Shown piece after piece: positions 60,125-64,000 of a stretch of DNA of 64,000 bases. The DNA comes from Myxocyprinus asiaticus (Eukaryota; Chordata; Actinopteri; Cypriniformes; Catostomidae): assembly GCF_019703515.2 (NCBI RefSeq), contig NC_059393.1:11674001-11738000 (forward strand), written 5' to 3'. The stretch's first letter is position 1. The number at the start of each line of letters is the position of its first letter. Position numbers and translations under genes: made by a program. The notes under the pieces are model-generated. The model saw nothing but the letters and a program-made list of their open reading frames with translations, did not search any database and had not been told where the DNA came from.

Positions 60125-60355
60125 CTTAAGCTGAAACGAGCTCAAGGTGGTTTGCTGGTCTTAGCAGCTGGTCTCCCAGCCTGACCAAGTTGGTGTTTTG
60201 CTGGTTTATATGGCTATAAGGTTTTCCATCATGAGCAGCTGAGGTGTGCCCAACCCCCCTCTAAAATCATTAAATCAGACCTGCCAAACTAGCTTCTTGT
60301 TGCCTAACCAGATTAGAAGACCACCACCTTTGGCTCTTTTTTTCAGCAAGGCAGT
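60125..60355. repeat. 'gctggt' repeat-rich element, copy 1
   Basis: Multiple 'gctggt' and 'accagc' words and a right end 'ggctctttttttcagcaaggc' resembling the end of the element at 60803-61054. Diverged. Confidence 0.5.
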
Positions 60356-60802
60356 TTAATGTTATTCAGGTTTGAATTATACAGTACATGGGTGGCACAA
60401 CACAAAACAGATAGAAGAATGTATGTCTTCCATATAATGCCCTCTTGTCAGCCAAAGACTGTACATTTTTTAAAAACGGCTCTGGTGTGTGCCTAAGGCT
60501 AGGTGGTGAAGGTGATGTACTAGCCTATTTATTTCAATATTTCCATCTGCACTGTGACTTGATACTGTTAAAAAATGGTTTTACATTCTAGCTATGTGGC
60601 TACCTGTACTATTATTATTGAAAGTTTTGTCATGCCTGAACCAGTGTTTCCTGCACTGCTTTTCAGTGATCGACCTGTGCCGCTGCAGACTGTTTCCATT
60701 GTGAATCTGGCAAGAGTAGGTTGAAAGTTCTTCAGCTGAAATAGGTCTATGATTACAGAAATGTTACAAAATACGTAACATCCAGGCTAATATTGGACAA
60801 TT
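60356..60802. other. Unassigned spacer
   Basis: No recognisable repeat or ORF. Confidence 0.4.
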
Positions 60803-61054
60803 CCCTGCTGAAAAGACCAGCTTATGTTGTGTTTTGGGTGCTGGTCCCCTAGCATGGGATGCTGCTGTCCTCAACAGGCTTTTGAACTAGCTTAACTGGC
60901 TTCATCAGAATGACCATGCTGGTCAACCAGGGAAAAGCATGGCTATGCTGGTCCACCAGTTAGACCAGGACCAAACCAGCACTAACCAGCATTAACCAGC
61001 CTAGAGCATCATGGAAATTGCATGCTGGTCAAGCTGGCCTTTTTTTTAGCAGGG
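60803..61054. mobile_element. MITE with CCAGCA-type internal repeats, copy 2
   Basis: The left end CCCTGCTGAAAAGACCAGC pairs with the right end GCTGGCCTTTTTTTTAGCAGGG. The interior is dominated by 'accagc/gctggt' words in short tandem array. A common cyprinid non-coding element. Confidence 0.75.
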
Positions 61055-61076
61055 TTAGCAAACCTATTTGCAAGAC

Positions 61077-63457
61077 TTAAAGGGATAGTTCAACCAAAAA
61101 TGAAAATTCTCTCATTATTTACTCTCCCTCATACCATCCCAGATGTGTATGACTTTCTTTCTTCAGCAGAACACAAATGAAGATTTTTAGAAGAGTATCT
61201 CAGCTCTGTTGGTCCTCACAATGCAAGTGAATGGTGACCATGAACTCAGAAGGACCAAATATGACATAAAGGAGGCATAAAAGTAATCCATATGACTCCA
61301 ATGGTTAAATCCATATCTTCTGAAACAATATAATATGTGGGGGTGAGAAACAGATCAAAATTTTAGTCCTTTTTTCCTTTAAATCTTCACCTTCTACCAG
61401 CCCTAACATAGTAGATGGCTGAATGTGAACGTAAAAGTTACTTCCACACCAGAATGTGGAAGTGAAAGTGTAGATTTACATTAGAGCTGCACGATTCTGG
61501 ATAAACTGTGAATCACAATATTTTTGCTTAGAATAAAGATCACGGTTCTCTCACGATTCTGAAGAAAAATGCTTATTTCAGTGATTTATAAAACCTGGAC
61601 ATAAGGGTACTAAACAAAGTAACATGTAATTTACTAGAGGTTCTGCCAAAATGCTCTCTGCTTTAATCTATGCAAAAATGCAATAAAGTTGTAAATCAAA
61701 TATATAAATTTAAAATGTCCCAAGTCCACAAGAGGGTACAACAAATACATTATAAACCAAAGTGCATAAAAATAAAATAAAATGATTTAGCCTGTTTCTC
61801 ACATGCTAAGTAAAAAGCAAAACAAGCTGAAAAAAAGCTTCATTAACAGTTCTATGTTATCTTGGTGTTGCACTGGTAAGCAAATATGCCAAAAAAATAA
61901 AAAATAAATAAAATAAAAAAATATATATATATTAACAATTTAAATGTAAACAATGAGGCCTTTAGTGTCTCTTGTAAAAATGTTACAAGCTTTTAATATA
62001 TTTTTTCAAGAGCCAGCTGTCATGTGTATTTTGTTGATTCATGTTTTTCATGTCTTTTATTTTGAAAGTTATTTCCTGTTTCATGTCATGTGGTTCCCTT
62101 GTCAAGTGATTTCATGTTTTCCCTCCATGTTCATATGTCTTGTTTTCATTGGTTTATTGGTTTATTATCTTATCAGTTCTGTCTGTTTATTGGTTATCTT
62201 TGTCATGTGTTCTCCCATGTCCATGTATTGAAACCCTCATGTTTTTCATTGTCCTTTGTCAAGTATTGTGTGTGTTTGGTGTAACGTTGTCATGCTAAGT
62301 CAGGTCAAGTCAAGTTTATGTCAAGTCATGTTATAGTCAAGTTCATGTTTTGTTTATGTTTCATTCATGTTTATAGTTAGGGTTTATTGGTTCTCACTTT
62401 AGTTAATAAAATTGCACTTGGGTTCTTCATTCCATCGTCATCGTCTTTATCATTGCCAGTGCCAGCAGCTACGTTACACCAGCATTTAAATAGGAAACAG
62501 GGTAAACGGTGCTTTAAGTTTTTCAGCAACAGTAGCAATTAAACATTAAAAAAGTAATTTAATGCAAAATGAAACTACTTAAATATTTGACACTCTTTAC
62601 TCTGTGATTATTATATGTATGTACATTAATACTGATTTGATTCAGTAAGAATGCCTGAATGCCTATAACAGACAGCATGCAGCTTATACATTTATACATC
62701 GTACAGATCTAACATTTTGAAGAATTTGTCCTGTCTGCTTATACATTAACGGCTGTGTTTGCTTTAATATCTCGTCAAGACAGTGCAGATTTAATCCTGT
62801 CTGTTTACACTCTAATTCATTAACAGCTGTGATTACATTAATCTTGCCTAATAAGGGGCATTTTGATTAAAAACAGCGAAGTGTCGTGCAGGAGCGCTGC
62901 ATTCATTACGAGACACAAGTGCACCGGAAGGCACTCGCATGTGAGTGTTTCAAAGCAGTGTGATCAAACAGCGCATGGGTAGATAATTTAGTTAGATCTT
63001 TGTAATGCCAGTATTTCTTTTAGCACCTTTGGCTATGAAAATATTGAACTGAGCAGAGATTCTGTCATACTCCTAGCTTATCGTGGCTGCACACTGCAGT
63101 TTGTAAACCACTGTACTGGACAAACGTCTTTGGCAGCTGCATTTTAGTTTATTCAGCATCTTGTGCAGAAGCGCTGTGTTGTGAAGATACCATATAAAGT
63201 TTAAAAGATCAACAATTAAAAACACGTGAAGTGAATTTGACCACTGGAGTCTTATGGATTACTTTTATACTGCCTTTTGGGCCTTCAAAGTTCTGGTCAC
63301 TCTTCACTTGCATTGTAAGGACCATCAGAGCTGAAATATTCTTTTAAAAATCTTTGTTTGTGTTTTACAGAAGAAAGAAAGTCATACACATCTAGGATGA
63401 CATGAGGTTAAGTAAATGAAGAGAGAATTTTCATTTTTGGGTGAACCATCTCTTTAA
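61077..63457. mobile_element. TTAA foldback element split by 1.7 kb including an LTR
   Basis: The left TTAA (61077-61080) and arm AAGGGATAGTTCAACC run to about 61475. The matching right arm begins near 63233 and ends GGGTGAACCATCTC-TTTAA (63457). Between them are a 'tagagctgcacgattctgg' stretch (about 61484-61570, hAT-MITE-like), AT-rich sequence, and the solo LTR at 62018-62478. The whole is best read as one element opened by later insertions. Confidence 0.72.
62018..62478 (+). mobile_element. Solo LTR with perfect 5-bp duplication
   Basis: A 461-bp block begins TGTCATG and ends CGTTACA, flanked by identical 'ccagc' pentamers (62013-62017 and 62479-62483). AATAAA at 62405-62410 is followed by 'attgcacttgggttcttc'. 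Same family as 35577-35979. 'catgtcaagt'-like words near 62300-62345 form a short degenerate array. No internal region. Confidence 0.92.
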
Positions 63458-64000
63458 ATCAATATAATTACTGGCTGGTTTTTGATCAAACAATTGTAGG
63501 CGTCGTTACAGTTACTTATTCACAGCAGATTTTTGAGTAATTAATGGAATTTAAATATACAAAACATTAAAATATACCACAAAAACAATATTGTCTTGTT
63601 TAGTAGGCCTACTGCAAGTAGTTAAGACCAAATATTTTGGGGAAAAAACAGAATTCTTTAGGAAACACTGGCTTGCACACCAAAGAAATATTTTCGCAAA
63701 TAAGAATACAAAATTAAACCCACACCAACCACCTATAGTACATAACGATAAACTACCATGACACCTGTGTCAAATTGGCAAGCCTGCCAGCCCGCAGCTC
63801 CATCTGTGGTTATGATAAATATCCCAATAAACAGATAATTCTCGCGCCCTCTGAAGACGCAAAATCTGAAGTCACCCTAATTAGGCAGAAGAACCCCAAC
63901 TGAACCTATGATCAATAGAGCATTTCTGTGCACTGTCACGTCCCATTTTCGGTGTGGCTCGTCGTTTACAGCTGTTTTTACCCCTTTTCTTTACCACTGT
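63458..64000. other. Unassigned spacer at window end
   Basis: No coding frame or recognised repeat, though 'ctgtcacgtcccattttcgg' near 63936 could be the start of another LTR cut by the window edge. Confidence 0.3.

Overview
The window looks like vertebrate, specifically teleost and most likely cyprinid (carp/minnow-type), nuclear DNA. It is AT-rich and full of microsatellites. It carries Tc1/mariner, hAT, L2-like and RNase H-bearing I/Nimb-like LINE remnants, a tRNA-derived SINE resembling the cyprinid HAmo-type SINE, and many copies of a TTAA-flanked foldback repeat common in cyprinid genomes. These family names come from recognition, not a database search. I found no convincing host protein-coding gene. 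The best candidate host coding piece is one open frame near 46.1-46.7 kb, and it is weak.

Layout. 0-13 kb: solo LTR (163-522), a nearly intact Tc1 element (1025-2599), microsatellites, a second solo LTR (8241-8586), unique sequence and a hAT-type MITE (11812-12185). 13-17 kb: a compound inverted repeat carrying three GTCACGTGAC motifs, a SINE, and one TTAA foldback element nested in another. 17.9-24.3 kb: a dead I/Nimb-like LINE hit by a solo LTR, a SINE and a 5'-truncated L2, with most of its RT domain deleted, followed by an unclassified LTR-like block. 24-36 kb: TTAA element, a 9-bp-TSD foldback element, a Sleeping Beauty-type Tc1 fossil, small MITEs and a solo LTR (35577-35979). 36.9-41.4 kb: an LTR split by a 3-kb BED-finger hAT element (perfect 8-bp TSD) and by a smaller foldback. 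44-48 kb: two copies of a long-inverted-repeat element, the second split by a SINE. 50-64 kb: further solo LTRs, TTAA elements, a deleted Tc1 and other foldback MITEs.

There is no operon-like or pathway organisation. The content is a record of insertions: seven LTRs with TG...CA ends and no internal gag/pol, most with 4-5 bp duplications, and several nested events whose relative order can be read. Between the repeats lie several 200-500 bp complex, non-repetitive blocks that could be conserved non-coding elements. Only alignment to other fish genomes can decide that.
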